From Calonectria ilicicola (Eukaryota; Ascomycota; Sordariomycetes; Hypocreales; Nectriaceae): a DNA stretch of 64,000 bases. Both the position numbers and the translations under genes were made by a program. The DNA lies in NCBI GenBank assembly GCA_020809705.1, contig CP085831.1, positions 2,666,001 to 2,730,000 on the forward strand, in the 5' to 3' direction. The notes under the pieces were generated by a model. It did not search any database. It was not told the DNA's origin and saw only the letters and a list, made by a program, of their open reading frames with translations. Numbering within the stretch: the first letter of the stretch is position 1; every line of letters starts with the position of its first letter. Below, in pieces: positions 54,701 through 61,919 of the stretch.

Positions 54701-56627
54701 GATCCACAAGACCGATCTGAACGGCGGTGCATAGTGGCTGTGAAAACTTGGCCTGCGAGATGCGCGATGTCGCAGTATCCGCGGCCAACTCGTCTTTAAG
54801 CGACCACGTTGGTGGCTCGGCAAGGGTTTGTAGTGCCAACTCACACTCTTTAATGGAGTCCCTAAATACCTTGCTGTGTTCTAACAAGGCATGGCCCATC
54901 CGTGCAGCTTGTGCGCCCTGACCAGTGAAAATGCCAAGAAGCTTGGGTTGCGTGGTAGAACCAGCTCTGGTATCAGTCGTCGATGTGCTCAATGCGTTGA
55001 TCTGATCTTCCAGCTTTTTAATGAGGTCATCGTAATCTGACACTGCTGGAATAGCGAGGCGATAAGGAAACACGGTTCTCTTCGCATACAAGTGATGGCT
55101 TAAAGAGTCAAGGTCCAGAGACGAATTTCCCCGGAGGTGTATTAGCATCTGCTTGAGCCAGTTGACCAATGAGTCACGACTTCTTGCTGAGAACACGAAT
55201 GGCCCTACAAGCTTTCCCTCGGCTGACGGCTCACCCTCATCATCATTCATTACATCCACAAAGGATGAAGGTGATGATGACGCTGGTGGTGAAGGTAGTG
55301 ATGCCAAGTGGTGAGAAGGGTCGAAGTTCTCAATAATAGCGTGAGCATTTGTGCCTCCAAAGCCAAAGCTGTTGACACTTGCCCTGCGAGGACCATCGTG
55401 TGTCTCTGGCCAAGGCACCAGAGAGGTTGGAACACGTAGGTTTGTGTAAAATGGCTCAATCTTTGGGTTTAGCTGGCTAAAGTGCAAATTAGGAGGGATC
55501 ATCTTGTTCTGGATAGCTAATGACGCTTTGAGAACTCCTGCCAATCCAGCACAGCCTTCCAGATGTCCGATAATTGTCTTTATTGAGCCACAGTACAGAA
55601 TATCGTCCTTCTTCTGATCCACGTCGGGGAAGAAAGCGTCTCTAATTGCCTGAGCTTCAACGGGGTCACCAGCCTGAGTACCGGTGCCGTGACACTCAAA
55701 GTATTGACATCGATCCGTGAGAGGGTCTAGGCCTGCATCCCGGTATGTTTGTCTAATGAGAGCCGTCTGGGCTGTAGGTGAAGGCATGGTGATTCCGTTG
55801 GTACGGCCGTCTGAGTTAACACCACTTCCTCTAATGAGGGATTCGATATGGTCCCCATCACGAATAGCTTGGCTAAGGGTCTTGAGCACTACAGCAGCGC
55901 AACCTTCACCTCGGGCATATCCATTGGCATCTTTATCCCACATGCTAGAATGGGATGTGGGTGAAAGCATGTGCATAGAAGACTCCATGATATACCAAAG
56001 AGGATCCATAAGCAAATTGCAGCCTGCCACGACGGCCTGAGAGGCTTCGCCTCTGTGAAGGCCCTGGATGGCCATGTGAAGAGCGACTAGTGAACCAGAA
56101 CAAGCTGTGTTAAGAGACACTGAAGCTCCTTGGAGATTGAAAGCATACGAGATGCGATTCGATAAGAATGTTTGACAGATACCAGTAGCAGCATGGCTTC
56201 CCAGTGTATCGGGATCTCTGGCCTGAAGGTAGGCGTGGTCGTCAGCCATTGAACCAACGTGAACTGAAGTCTGAGACCCGTCCACGTCGGTTAGAGACTG
56301 TCCAGCAGCCTCAAAGGCTTCATACACTGTTTCAAGGAGGAGCCTCTGCTGAGGGTCCATGTCCGCTGCTTCCTTGGGGTTGATGCGGAAAAAGGCAGCA
56401 TCAAAGTGACGAATGTCCTCCTCAAGGAGGTATGACTTGCGCTCAACGTTTGTGCAGCCGTGAGTCTCGCCATTTTCGTTGTAAAAATTGGCTGCATTGA
56501 GTCTTTCAGGAGGAAATTCCTTGACGAGCTCTCTTGGTGCCTTCAACAGCTCCCATAGCTTGGATGGAGAGCTGGCTGCACCTGGGAATCGACATGAAGT
56601 CCCCACAATCGCAATAGGCTCATACAT
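45759..56627 (-). CDS. Hybrid PKS-NRPS megasynthase
   Basis: One uninterrupted frame encodes 3622 residues. Domains in order: KS (C176 in NTACSGSL, H313, H355); AT (S658 in GHSSG); DH (H991 in GHVFQEQVLFP, D1168 in HPAVLDIALQ); a methyltransferase-like region (about 1400-1600) with no GxGxG SAM loop; no enoylreductase; KR (S2231, Y2244, N2248); ACP (S2424 in LGIDSINA); condensation (about 2545-2980) with HNIAIDT at 2679-2685; adenylation (TSGSTGTPKG at 3158, DAYGPAE at 3298, YKSGDRG at 3399, K3512); and thiolation (S3573 in VGGNSLL). The protein ends there, with no reductase or Dieckmann cyclase. It should build a reduced polyketide, join it to an amino acid and hand it to a separate enzyme for release. 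Product unknown to me. Confidence 0.95.
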   Translation of the reverse strand: MYEPIAIVGTSCRFPGAASSPSKLWELLKAPRELVKEFPPERLNAANFYNENGETHGCTNVERKSYLLEEDIRHFDAAFFRINPKEAADMDPQQRLLLETVYEAFEAAGQSLTDVDGSQTSVHVGSMADDHAYLQARDPDTLGSHAATGICQTFLSNRISYAFNLQGASVSLNTACSGSLVALHMAIQGLHRGEASQAVVAGCNLLMDPLWYIMESSMHMLSPTSHSSMWDKDANGYARGEGCAAVVLKTLSQAIRDGDHIESLIRGSGVNSDGRTNGITMPSPTAQTALIRQTYRDAGLDPLTDRCQYFECHGTGTQAGDPVEAQAIRDAFFPDVDQKKDDILYCGSIKTIIGHLEGCAGLAGVLKASLAIQNKMIPPNLHFSQLNPKIEPFYTNLRVPTSLVPWPETHDGPRRASVNSFGFGGTNAHAIIENFDPSHHLASLPSPPASSSPSSFVDVMNDDEGEPSAEGKLVGPFVFSARSRDSLVNWLKQMLIHLRGNSSLDLDSLSHHLYAKRTVFPYRLAIPAVSDYDDLIKKLEDQINALSTSTTDTRAGSTTQPKLLGIFTGQGAQAARMGHALLEHSKVFRDSIKECELALQTLAEPPTWSLKDELAADTATSRISQAKFSQPLCTAVQIGLVDLLKAAGIRFAAVVGHSSGEIGAAYAAGLLTRRDAMGIAYYRGHVAHLAQGLTGQSGSMMAAAMSFESAQAVCSEEQFKGRVGVAASNSPASVTLSGDSDAIMELRDHLEKTSGIQARLLQVDTAYHSHHMLACAEAYLENLKQLDVQVQTPPSDHECHWYSSVQANNDILTKPSEFGLEGQYWLDNMVRPVLFTEAVKMAVQQGGTEKFTAAIEVGPHPALRGPASQTLKQAIDYSIMYTGCLNRGKDAVEAMLEMLAAIWNLAPSSIDFAGWRAAFGLTTQPQFIKDLPPYAWDHDQLHWRESRVGQNYRLGTDPIHDLLGRPWNDSRYEKTWRNIFHLSEMPWAKGHVFQEQVLFPAAGYISLAVDAAKALVKNRPIKSIEVRDMSIPTALVIGERDEVEVLFTIRSTVLPESVQAGSTLESEFVCYSYPDQRNADKTCHGRLLIHLGDPVPGDLAPTSISQIELARFNTDRFYRSMSDIGFGYDGVFRAIKSLNKSWGHAKAIASWPKDDLRLGCTLHPAVLDIALQAGLSTFVSTAERSMPSSYLPVGIKRLIIDPNENYQGTGESVDVEIEAYMTSPGLGKVMETDINICTQVGDRNKTCEIQVEGVTFQAISEPQPSEDRNIMAKTVWGVDVAYGLVHPTNAELEAEESIYLPEEYERVALFYMQSMRRTVEDKNIADLKPHHQALIEQINLTLAKVQEGSHPFLQKEWLNDTSAEIDDLTKCDPNDANMTILRLSGERGISFLQENSDINDVYDGLKSSIHQSRSFSGCSAHIAELVQQISHKYPRVNVLDISTVDSNTTSTILNAVGDAYESYTCAVGSEALLNGLKENLTSFNANKLNFKVFDIDSEADSQGMVPGSYDVVIVTNVFNTSRKLSEAVQNVRGLLRPGGFLIALEVTGASLRPTITMGALPGITTRAWDKLLQQNGFSGLDCVFHDQQDVKTHGFSVFATQAIDDRVDVLRDPLTSLELIPATPIVVIGGNTNRVSKLVQRLQRILSSWTTDIQAFDSFDLLESSKIPSGSSVICLQDLDSPLFSSPPMPDELENLKEIMGTSKNILWVTSGRLMENPLANIMVGIGRSLRLEFSHVNLHFLDFDGQEPWDIQLLIAQFLRLLYSSSSPSLTEGMLWVEEPEAVVKDGQLSVGRIMPDHVANEIYNAKRRRIVKPIGPTETIEISKDAGSSKQSLINNGPVDISEALLAVQVKLSVALTEGDESSRFLSYGYLKDKEQSAVLALSGIDSSIVTVEKDSYVEASALQECDAKSLADLASVLIALRIVSGMPGQGSTIVCGASDRLAKAITCLATGSQQNVLFVEITKETKTERPGWIYIHPQNATRLVQKMMPQGPTTFVCLTKSDYEILLPCLPASCTPQIFSSHDLSERLVQEAVTTYQKYRKEFASLSPPRVVNLKDVSQNQRSPGILSTVTNWDRDELVSAVVRGLEPHKLLSSNKTYLLVGMASELGQSLTYFMVRGGARYIVLASRNPKEGQHWIDDLRATGVDIRLQKMDVTDRTQVREAVSLLRRTMPEIGGVANAALVMEAGIFANLSAESLARQLKPKVYGTLNLDEEFKKDNLDFFLTFGSLATVIGNAGQAMYHAGNMFMLGLVARRRSRGQAASVLNFGMLTDVGFVARSDRDNGTNIEGQLRTELSAPLSEADFHHLILQGIAAGHPGSPTGEVIMGIEIHLDQGEDSRPPWADKAFLSHMVRVSKASNEEQTDAPSSAQQWGVLLEEATTVTEAIPAITALLSAKIESMIHISLESIHADEPISHLGIDSINAIEIRRWLREKVRADVSMLKILGRDSSSSIIRSVAEQYIRKKTAAKNKAAKKGAAASKASSASVTTKKPIQSSTTPSKPKETSNEQQSNVKPASSNGTSSTNKSRIDSPRSENGLELLRSEALSFEQAGYFYLKTFSDEPKSFNLAFKYRIEGDLNVNRFSRAFDKAILHHESMRTCFFAESGSTNIKQHVAKRIDVTRLSHMNSTKEAAEKDGQAALDTVMKHEFALDKGDTFQAILVKHAPDLHSFVIAFHNIAIDTMSIIYFLRDIGLAYQFLPMTPDPGSFIDYTRQQAEDFKSGRMDESIAYWKRHLDPLPEVLPLLPLAKVKNRQGRRTYGRHYLERELSSEFAQRVTAISQAHNVTEMQFYLSALQIMLCQVLKINDVCVGITYTGRDPMSKYAETLGHMANILPINFRGCLDKSFPELLANTMQLLLSGLDNAQVPFAALLEKVGSGQHHGNMPLFQVAFDYRVHESVNSRFGDCTMTMDGTRYTTLYDLTLDIHQTETGGHMVKILLTDDYYPMESTELMMESFLSVLESAMGDPSAAAKDYKCFSDSQLQQATTVGRGPDVNYSWPDSLSERLEEVIAKFPDSVAVKDGDLTITYSELQARVGRYARFLLDTEATAGSLIAVHCKPSIDLYTVILAIMHIGAVYIPIDASSPVSRRREILGVCKPHLLIYHAPTASDSIEDADVCGCSSLNLTEQDANGAQDIVAPERFQSKSGDTKYILFTSGSTGTPKGIMLTERGNMNNAAYMNATFGFKQIKVLQQTSMGFDLGLGQMYLAFANGGTLFAVQVEARGDPETIAKIMHDEEIQLTMGTPSEYSLLVAYCRATLEQCKSWRSVISAGEALPQRLVDALRDLALPNLTLTDAYGPAEAYIVTTAHFPLHSGATDDAAMKLMGTIGKAVPNMSMYVTNETDGTPLPPGMEGEISISGNGVANGYFDPALNTGKFIKDEFAPPSYIERGYNGIYKSGDRGILRPDGSIRYLGRAQGDSNVIKLRGLRIDLKEVTGAILEAAEDDLADVAVTVRGDPQFLVSHVSFKPGRHLEQAQLMSLVQTLPLPRYMIPSVVVPIERLPITANGKLDIRALNAMPLPVLSTQNDVVDKMSEAEQNLRKMWIEVIGEVAETMEIDLDSDFFAVGGNSLLLVHLLNAVKVKAGIRVPLSLLRQASTIRTMAAVIEKELSKQSLTASN

Positions 56628-58122
56628 TGTATAAGACTGTGCCAGATAATAGGGTTGGCAATTTTATGAAAGATAATTTAAATTATTGCTTGGGGGGTCG
56701 AATCTGAATGATATGATGGAATACCAACACCAGTGTTGAATAGCAGCTCCTGGACTCATATATTCGATCCTCATCCAAACACCATTTCCTCTTCTTTAAC
56801 ACTTCGCAATACCCACAAATACGTGCCGTGAAACCTGTATCTTGCCAACACGGCAGAGACACGGCAGAGAGTGCTGGCCTCCTCAATAAACGCTGATGTA
56901 TTCCGATTCGTCATATGCAAGATAATGGCGCATGAGCCGTGTTGACTCTAATGCATAACTAATCCGAGCGGCTACAACTACAGACTACGGAGGCCAAAGA
57001 GGGATCAAAGAGGTCGCTTGCATGCCTGTCACGGGCTAAAATTACCCGGGTGTGGTAGACGTCAGCGCAAGCCGCCTCCTAGTTGCTCTTTGGGCTAGAA
57101 TAGATGCATCTAGGTCCACGGAGGACAGGAAATCCTACTTAGTGCATATACGTGTAGGCTAAATGGGCCATGTTGCAGATGTGCCGTGTTGCGGAAGCGC
57201 CGTGTTGCGGAGGTGCCGTGTTGGAGACATGCCGCGGGATCGATTTCCAGCCCCTGTAGCGCAGATGACGACGAGGACATCAACAGCGGCTGAAAACACG
57301 GGTCGTTAGGCCACAAGGGCTGAGAGGCGGTAAAAGTAGTCTCCTGCATGTAACAAGTCATCGAAAACCACCCAGCACATTTCTTGTAGATGCCGAGTGA
57401 CCACACGGACAATGTCTGACGCAAATACATCATTTCTCACAAATAGATGACGGCGGCTAACCAGAGGCCCGTCCCCTGGAGCGCATTAGCCTACCATTGT
57501 GTGTCAATTCGCATGCTGTCATTGCTCGGGTAAGACCTGCTGCACACTGTTTAGGTAGACTCCTTGTTGGCATGTCACTAACGGAATCGGTTATGCAAAA
57601 CAGGGTTGTCTTACACTGTGTACTGCGTGGTTTCTCCGCCCCCGCAGCCTGTACGGCTTATGATCGGCCACTAAATTAACTGCAATGAGGAACGGAACCA
57701 GTATCCTGCCTTCAGGACTCTAAAACGCTTCTCAATGACGATTCCCGCTAAAAAAATCCCCTCCAGCGAGTCGGATTCCAGAGGTTTTCCGTGTGCCCGA
57801 ACACGTAGTTAGGGGTCCCACCTGTTTTGACACGGCACACAGCTAGAAACTCCAGGGGCGCAGATAAGCTAAGAAGAGCATGTTCATTCCCAAGGTGGTC
57901 TAAGCGACGGCTAAATCGGCCGATGGGCCTCAAGTCTCACTGACGTCGCTCGTCATTTCACATTTGCTGCTCGCCCTGCACTATTTATTGAGGCTCCATT
58001 GGCAAGTATGCTAAGTTAGAACCCGAATCCCAGACACTCCTCAAGTTCTCATTTTTGTTTTATTGGTCTTCAGAGTTGCCAACCAACCAACCAAGTGCAA
58101 TTACCTTATTTCTCAATTAGCC
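56628..58122. promoter_or_regulatory. Divergent intergenic region: PKS-NRPS / thioesterase, with repeated TGCCGTGT motifs
   Basis: This 1.5-kb stretch must contain both promoters. ACACGGCA or its complement occurs at 56848, 56859, 57182, 57214 and 57831, with close variants at 56824, 56936 and 57198. A 16-bp tandem array lies at 57167-57242. No gene is seen; frames at 57110-57433 and elsewhere lack domains. Confidence 0.5.
57167..57242. repeat. 16-bp tandem repeat array in the cluster promoter
   Basis: Four full units and one partial unit follow each other: GCCATGTTGCAGATGT, GCCGTGTTGCGGAAGC, GCCGTGTTGCGGAGGT, GCCGTGTTGGAGACAT, then GCCGCGGGATCG. Each unit opens with the GCCGTGT core found in other promoters of this cluster. 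Confidence 0.75.
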
Positions 58123-58932
58123 ATGGATGAAAACCCAGAGCTCATTCAGGAGGGGGATTACATGTTTGATGATGGCGACACTGAGAAAGTGCCTACATTC
58201 TTGATCCACGATGGTGGTGGTACAACCTTTGCCTACCACTGCTTAGACCCTCTCGGTCGACCAGTTTACGGTATCTTCAATCCTTATTTCCGCTCTGGAG
58301 GAAGCTTTGAAGGCGGTATCTCCGGAATGGGACGTCTCTACGCCAAAATCATCACAGACACGGTCGCTGAGCCCGACTTTCCAGCTGAGTGCAACTCTGA
58401 TGGAAGTATTGATATCCTTCTCGGTGGCTGGAGCATGGGTGGTATGCTGAGCCTCGAGGTTGCCAAAGTACTGGCTGAGGACCCCAGTGTCAGGGTCATT
58501 GGTATCGTGATGATTGATACCCTGTGCACTTCCAATCTGCCTACAACCCGATTGGCAGCGCTAGAGACTTTGGACCTTGGCACCTCCAAGAATGGAGGCC
58601 TATCCCTTCAAGCAATGAAGGAGGGATTGCGATGCATCTACAAGTGGCAGCCCCCCGTTTGGGAGAGCAGTCTAGCTGGAAAGCGACCAAGAATTTCCTT
58701 GGTGCGCGCTAGCGACCCTATCCCAACAACTAGCGAATATCCTCATCTTGTGGATATTTACCGAGATCAGCCAGGTCTGGGATGGGATCAGTACGATGAA
58801 GAGATGTTCACGGACATTATAGAAGTCGAGGGGAATCATTTTAACATGTTTTCATTCGAGTTCATTCCCGCTATCACCGAGGTGATAAAGCAATGCTTGG
58901 ATACTTTGGATTTGATGAAGACTCCAGTGTAA
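58123..58932 (+). CDS. Free thioesterase (alpha/beta hydrolase)
   Basis: The frame gives 269 residues from the ATG at 58123 in TTAGCCATGG. The longer frame up to 58063 begins with TTG and is not used. The fold opens with TFLIHDGGGTTFAYH, and the nucleophile is S104 in GGWSMGG. An aspartate follows in VMIDTLCT and the histidine is in VEGNHFNMF. This is the layout of type I thioesterase domains that offload PKS and NRPS products. The gene stands alone and is divergent from the PKS-NRPS, whose own C-terminus lacks a release domain, so release in trans is the natural inference. Editing of stalled chains is the alternative. No signal peptide is present. Confidence 0.88.
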   Translation: MDENPELIQEGDYMFDDGDTEKVPTFLIHDGGGTTFAYHCLDPLGRPVYGIFNPYFRSGGSFEGGISGMGRLYAKIITDTVAEPDFPAECNSDGSIDILLGGWSMGGMLSLEVAKVLAEDPSVRVIGIVMIDTLCTSNLPTTRLAALETLDLGTSKNGGLSLQAMKEGLRCIYKWQPPVWESSLAGKRPRISLVRASDPIPTTSEYPHLVDIYRDQPGLGWDQYDEEMFTDIIEVEGNHFNMFSFEFIPAITEVIKQCLDTLDLMKTPV

Positions 58933-60197
58933 TTATGAGACACGAGACACATGTTTGAAGTCCTAGATGTAATCTCCTTTTGTCATGGTTTTAGAGAGGA
59001 CTTTTTTTCCTTTGGTCATCTACACTTAGATGTTAGAAATGTTCGTACTTCGATAGAATCCCATATTCATTGCGATAAAAAAAATCAGGTCAAATAAAAT
59101 TCCGTTAATCAGTATCCCATCTACAATCATTCCGTAGCTGTCCACGTCTCAACTGGGCATTACTCAATTGCGCCGTCAGTTGGGATTCAACTGTGTCCGC
59201 AACGCAAAACACCAATTACACAATTGCATCAGGCACCGATGTCGCAGGATCTTCCAGTGGACGTTATTTTGTTCGCGTGCTAGTCATGAAACTTGAGTTC
59301 AAGCTAGCAACCTCACCATCGTCATAATTTACCTGTTATAACGAGGGAGGCCCGACAGGTCTCGGATGAGTCGCTCGACGTTCTAAGTGGACTCCTCCGT
59401 CTGCCCGGTTGCTTGGGACGTGGGGGGAGCCCTCGCCGCCCCACTTGGGCTGCATGCACTTTCACGCTTGTGATCCCTCGCGACCAAGGAGAGTGACACG
59501 GCTAAGACATGGCAGTTGGAAGTTGCATGGCAGTAGCGTGCAATGCGAGATAGAGCAGGGGACCGGTGAGGCGCGATACAGACACGGCACAGACACGGCA
59601 CAGGAACAGGCACAGCCACGGAAGACACGGCAGATGATATGACAAAGATAACAGCACCTTGACTAAATGGATACAGGATCGACCCTGGACATTATTCCCT
59701 GCCACAAAGGGGAGTTCCCGAGGGCTTGACGGTGCCTGCCCCTCCCTCCCGAGACCTTGGCGCTAAAAGCAGAGAGTGAACACAACCCCATTAAACGCCC
59801 AGGACACCCACCCATCTAATGTTCCGCAGGGACCCAGCGTTGTTAGTGAGCATGGTGAGAATGGTGGAGAAATCGGAACTAAAAGAATCTCGATCGCCAG
59901 CACACAGATCCACTGCGCCCAATGGAAGGTTCAAACACAAACGCGAAGTACAAATTTTGAGGAAATTCATTATCTGGGCTAATATGGAAGTTGGAGCGGT
60001 GAGCGCGGACCAAGATCTGCAACCCTCAACATCGTAATGCCCTAGCAATCGGCATCGTTCCGCTCCCGCCGCCCGAGTGCAACACCATCCAACATGTTTT
60101 GAGGAGAAATTTAAAGTCTACCGCTAATTACACAATGGACCTAGCCCGCATCAAGCTACTCTTGCGTAGCTTGGACAGCTGAATCCGCCAGTGCGCA
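58933..60197. other. Intergenic region with ACACGGCA motifs
   Basis: This 1.27-kb stretch lies between convergent genes. Despite having no start codon nearby, it carries ACACGGC at 59496 and three ACACGGCA copies at 59582, 59593 and 59625 (the first two 11 bp apart). Short frames on both strands lack domains. An unannotated transcript here is possible but unsupported. Confidence 0.45.
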
Positions 60198-61082
60198 CTA
60201 CTGCTTCTGGTTCTGAATAATGTTCTGGACAACATCTAGTCCCGACGCCTTCTTCAGCGAGTTGTCAAGCGTGCCGAAGGGCAAAAATGATCCGAGCCAG
60301 CACATGAAGGCCGACTCGCCTTCCCAGATCTGGGCTGGTGGGTTCTTCTTGAGCAACTTCTTGACCACGACCTTGGCCCAGTCCTCAGCTGTGGGCCCAT
60401 GTCCGTCAAACATGTCAGGGACACCATCAATAACCTCACGAGCAGGCTCGTAGATGGACCCATCTGGCACCAGTGTTCGGTTATTGTCCTTGTTGTTCTT
60501 GATGAGGTTGGTCTTTACGTCTCCAGTCCTCAGCTCAACAACCTTGATAGCAAAAGGCTCAAGCTCCAATCGCATACTCTGTGAAATCATGGAAAAGGCA
60601 GACTTCGAAGAGCAGTAAGCTCCGAGAAAGGGGAATGGCGCAGCTGCTCCACAGGAAGTTTGGTTCACAATCATAGCGTCGGATGATTTAACCAAGAGCG
60701 GAATGAATGCCTGGGTGACAGCAAGGTGCGACCACACATTGAGGTCAAAGAGCCTCTTTGCTTCAGAAATCTTGACATCAATGATCGGGCCTGTATCAAC
60801 TGCTCCGGCGTTGTTGACCAAGATATCCAGGCTCGATAGTCTTGTCACACACGCAGCAATGGACTCTTCAGATAGAACATCCAAAGCAAGCGTCTCGATT
60901 CCAAGAGAAGCGAGGCCAGTCATCTTGTCTGTGTTTCTAGAGGTGGCATAGACTTTGAGGCCTGAGTTGTGCAAGGCAATGGCGAGGGCAGCTCCCATGC
61001 CGCCATCTGAGCAGCCGGTAATTAGGACGCTCCGTTGGGAGTCCTTTGCGGTATCAACCTTAGGAGAAGTAGAATCAGACAT
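60198..61082 (-). CDS. Short-chain dehydrogenase/reductase, AYR1-like
   Basis: The single-exon frame gives 294 residues from the ATG at 61082 (MSDSTSPK). The longer frame up to 61262 starts with GTG and is not used. The nucleotide-binding loop is TGCSDGGMG near residue 22, a form typical of Ayr1-like 1-acyl-dihydroxyacetone-phosphate reductases. NNAG and the catalytic Y-x3-K (AYCSSK) are intact. The C-terminus has a hydrophobic stretch (AFMCWLGSFLPFG). A TTTAAATA box lies upstream. The enzyme should reduce a ketone or oxidise an alcohol with NADP(H). Its place in the cluster suggests a tailoring step, but a lipid role is possible. It is divergent from the second dioxygenase. Confidence 0.87.
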   Translation of the reverse strand: MSDSTSPKVDTAKDSQRSVLITGCSDGGMGAALAIALHNSGLKVYATSRNTDKMTGLASLGIETLALDVLSEESIAACVTRLSSLDILVNNAGAVDTGPIIDVKISEAKRLFDLNVWSHLAVTQAFIPLLVKSSDAMIVNQTSCGAAAPFPFLGAYCSSKSAFSMISQSMRLELEPFAIKVVELRTGDVKTNLIKNNKDNNRTLVPDGSIYEPAREVIDGVPDMFDGHGPTAEDWAKVVVKKLLKKNPPAQIWEGESAFMCWLGSFLPFGTLDNSLKKASGLDVVQNIIQNQKQ

Positions 61083-61919
61083 GGTGTTGGATCTGTCAGA
61101 GGACCGGATGATGTCAAAGAAGACAAATTTGGGAGTTGTGAGGCTTAGAACAGTTAGGTAGGTCAGGGTTGCCGGCTTTGTAGCCGCTTCGAACAGTGTA
61201 TTTAAAGCTATTTTTTCAGGTGTGTATTTCGTTTGAGAATTGTATTGGTTGATTCGAGCCACTCGAAGCCAAGACTGTGCCAGCCCAACGCTAACGCAGG
61301 CTTGACAGGGATAGTGAAGCCACGAGCCGGGGAGGAAAATTAGTTACGCGTGGCTGCGTGAAGCTCGCTTGGAACACCCCCATGTCGATTTACAATTGTA
61401 CTCCTGGCGCATTTGTGCGAAAGACAACCGAAAGCATGTTTCGGGGACTCAGAATTAAGGTCACCAAGCGTACACGGGACGAGCGGCATGACAACACGGC
61501 GGCTACGAGTCGACGCGATGGATGAGCGGGACACTGCAGGGAATTAAGCCAAAAGCGAAAGACGGGACATCTTGTATGGATCTTTTTGAGACAATTTCGT
61601 CATGATGCTGTGTGTATTGGACGGAGATGGACGGATGGCAATCTCACTTGCCGCTGTGAATCGTGGCCGAATGGGACAGGTCGAGACCAGTCAACAGAGC
61701 GACTTGTGCCGTGTCTTTGCAGATGCCTCTGGAAAGAAATGGAAAAAAAAAAGATCTCAATAGCATGAAGCTCTCACCTTGGCAAGGGACATAAATACAC
61801 GACATGAATGCCCTTCGGTTATGGCTCGACATCAAACAATCACCAAACTTCCTTCTTCCTTCACAAGAGCTTCACTTTGAGACCCGCATTGACCTTGTCT
61901 TTGCACAACATCCTTCAAG
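61083..61919. promoter_or_regulatory. Divergent promoter: SDR / dioxygenase 2
   Basis: The 837-bp region between two starts has ACACGGC at 61494-61500 and TGCCGTGT at 61707-61714. A TATA-like AAATAC for the dioxygenase lies near 61793. No gene is seen. Confidence 0.5.

Noticed and set aside
58063..58122. N-terminal extension of the thioesterase
   Set aside because: The extension begins at TTG; a well placed ATG in a good context lies at 58123.
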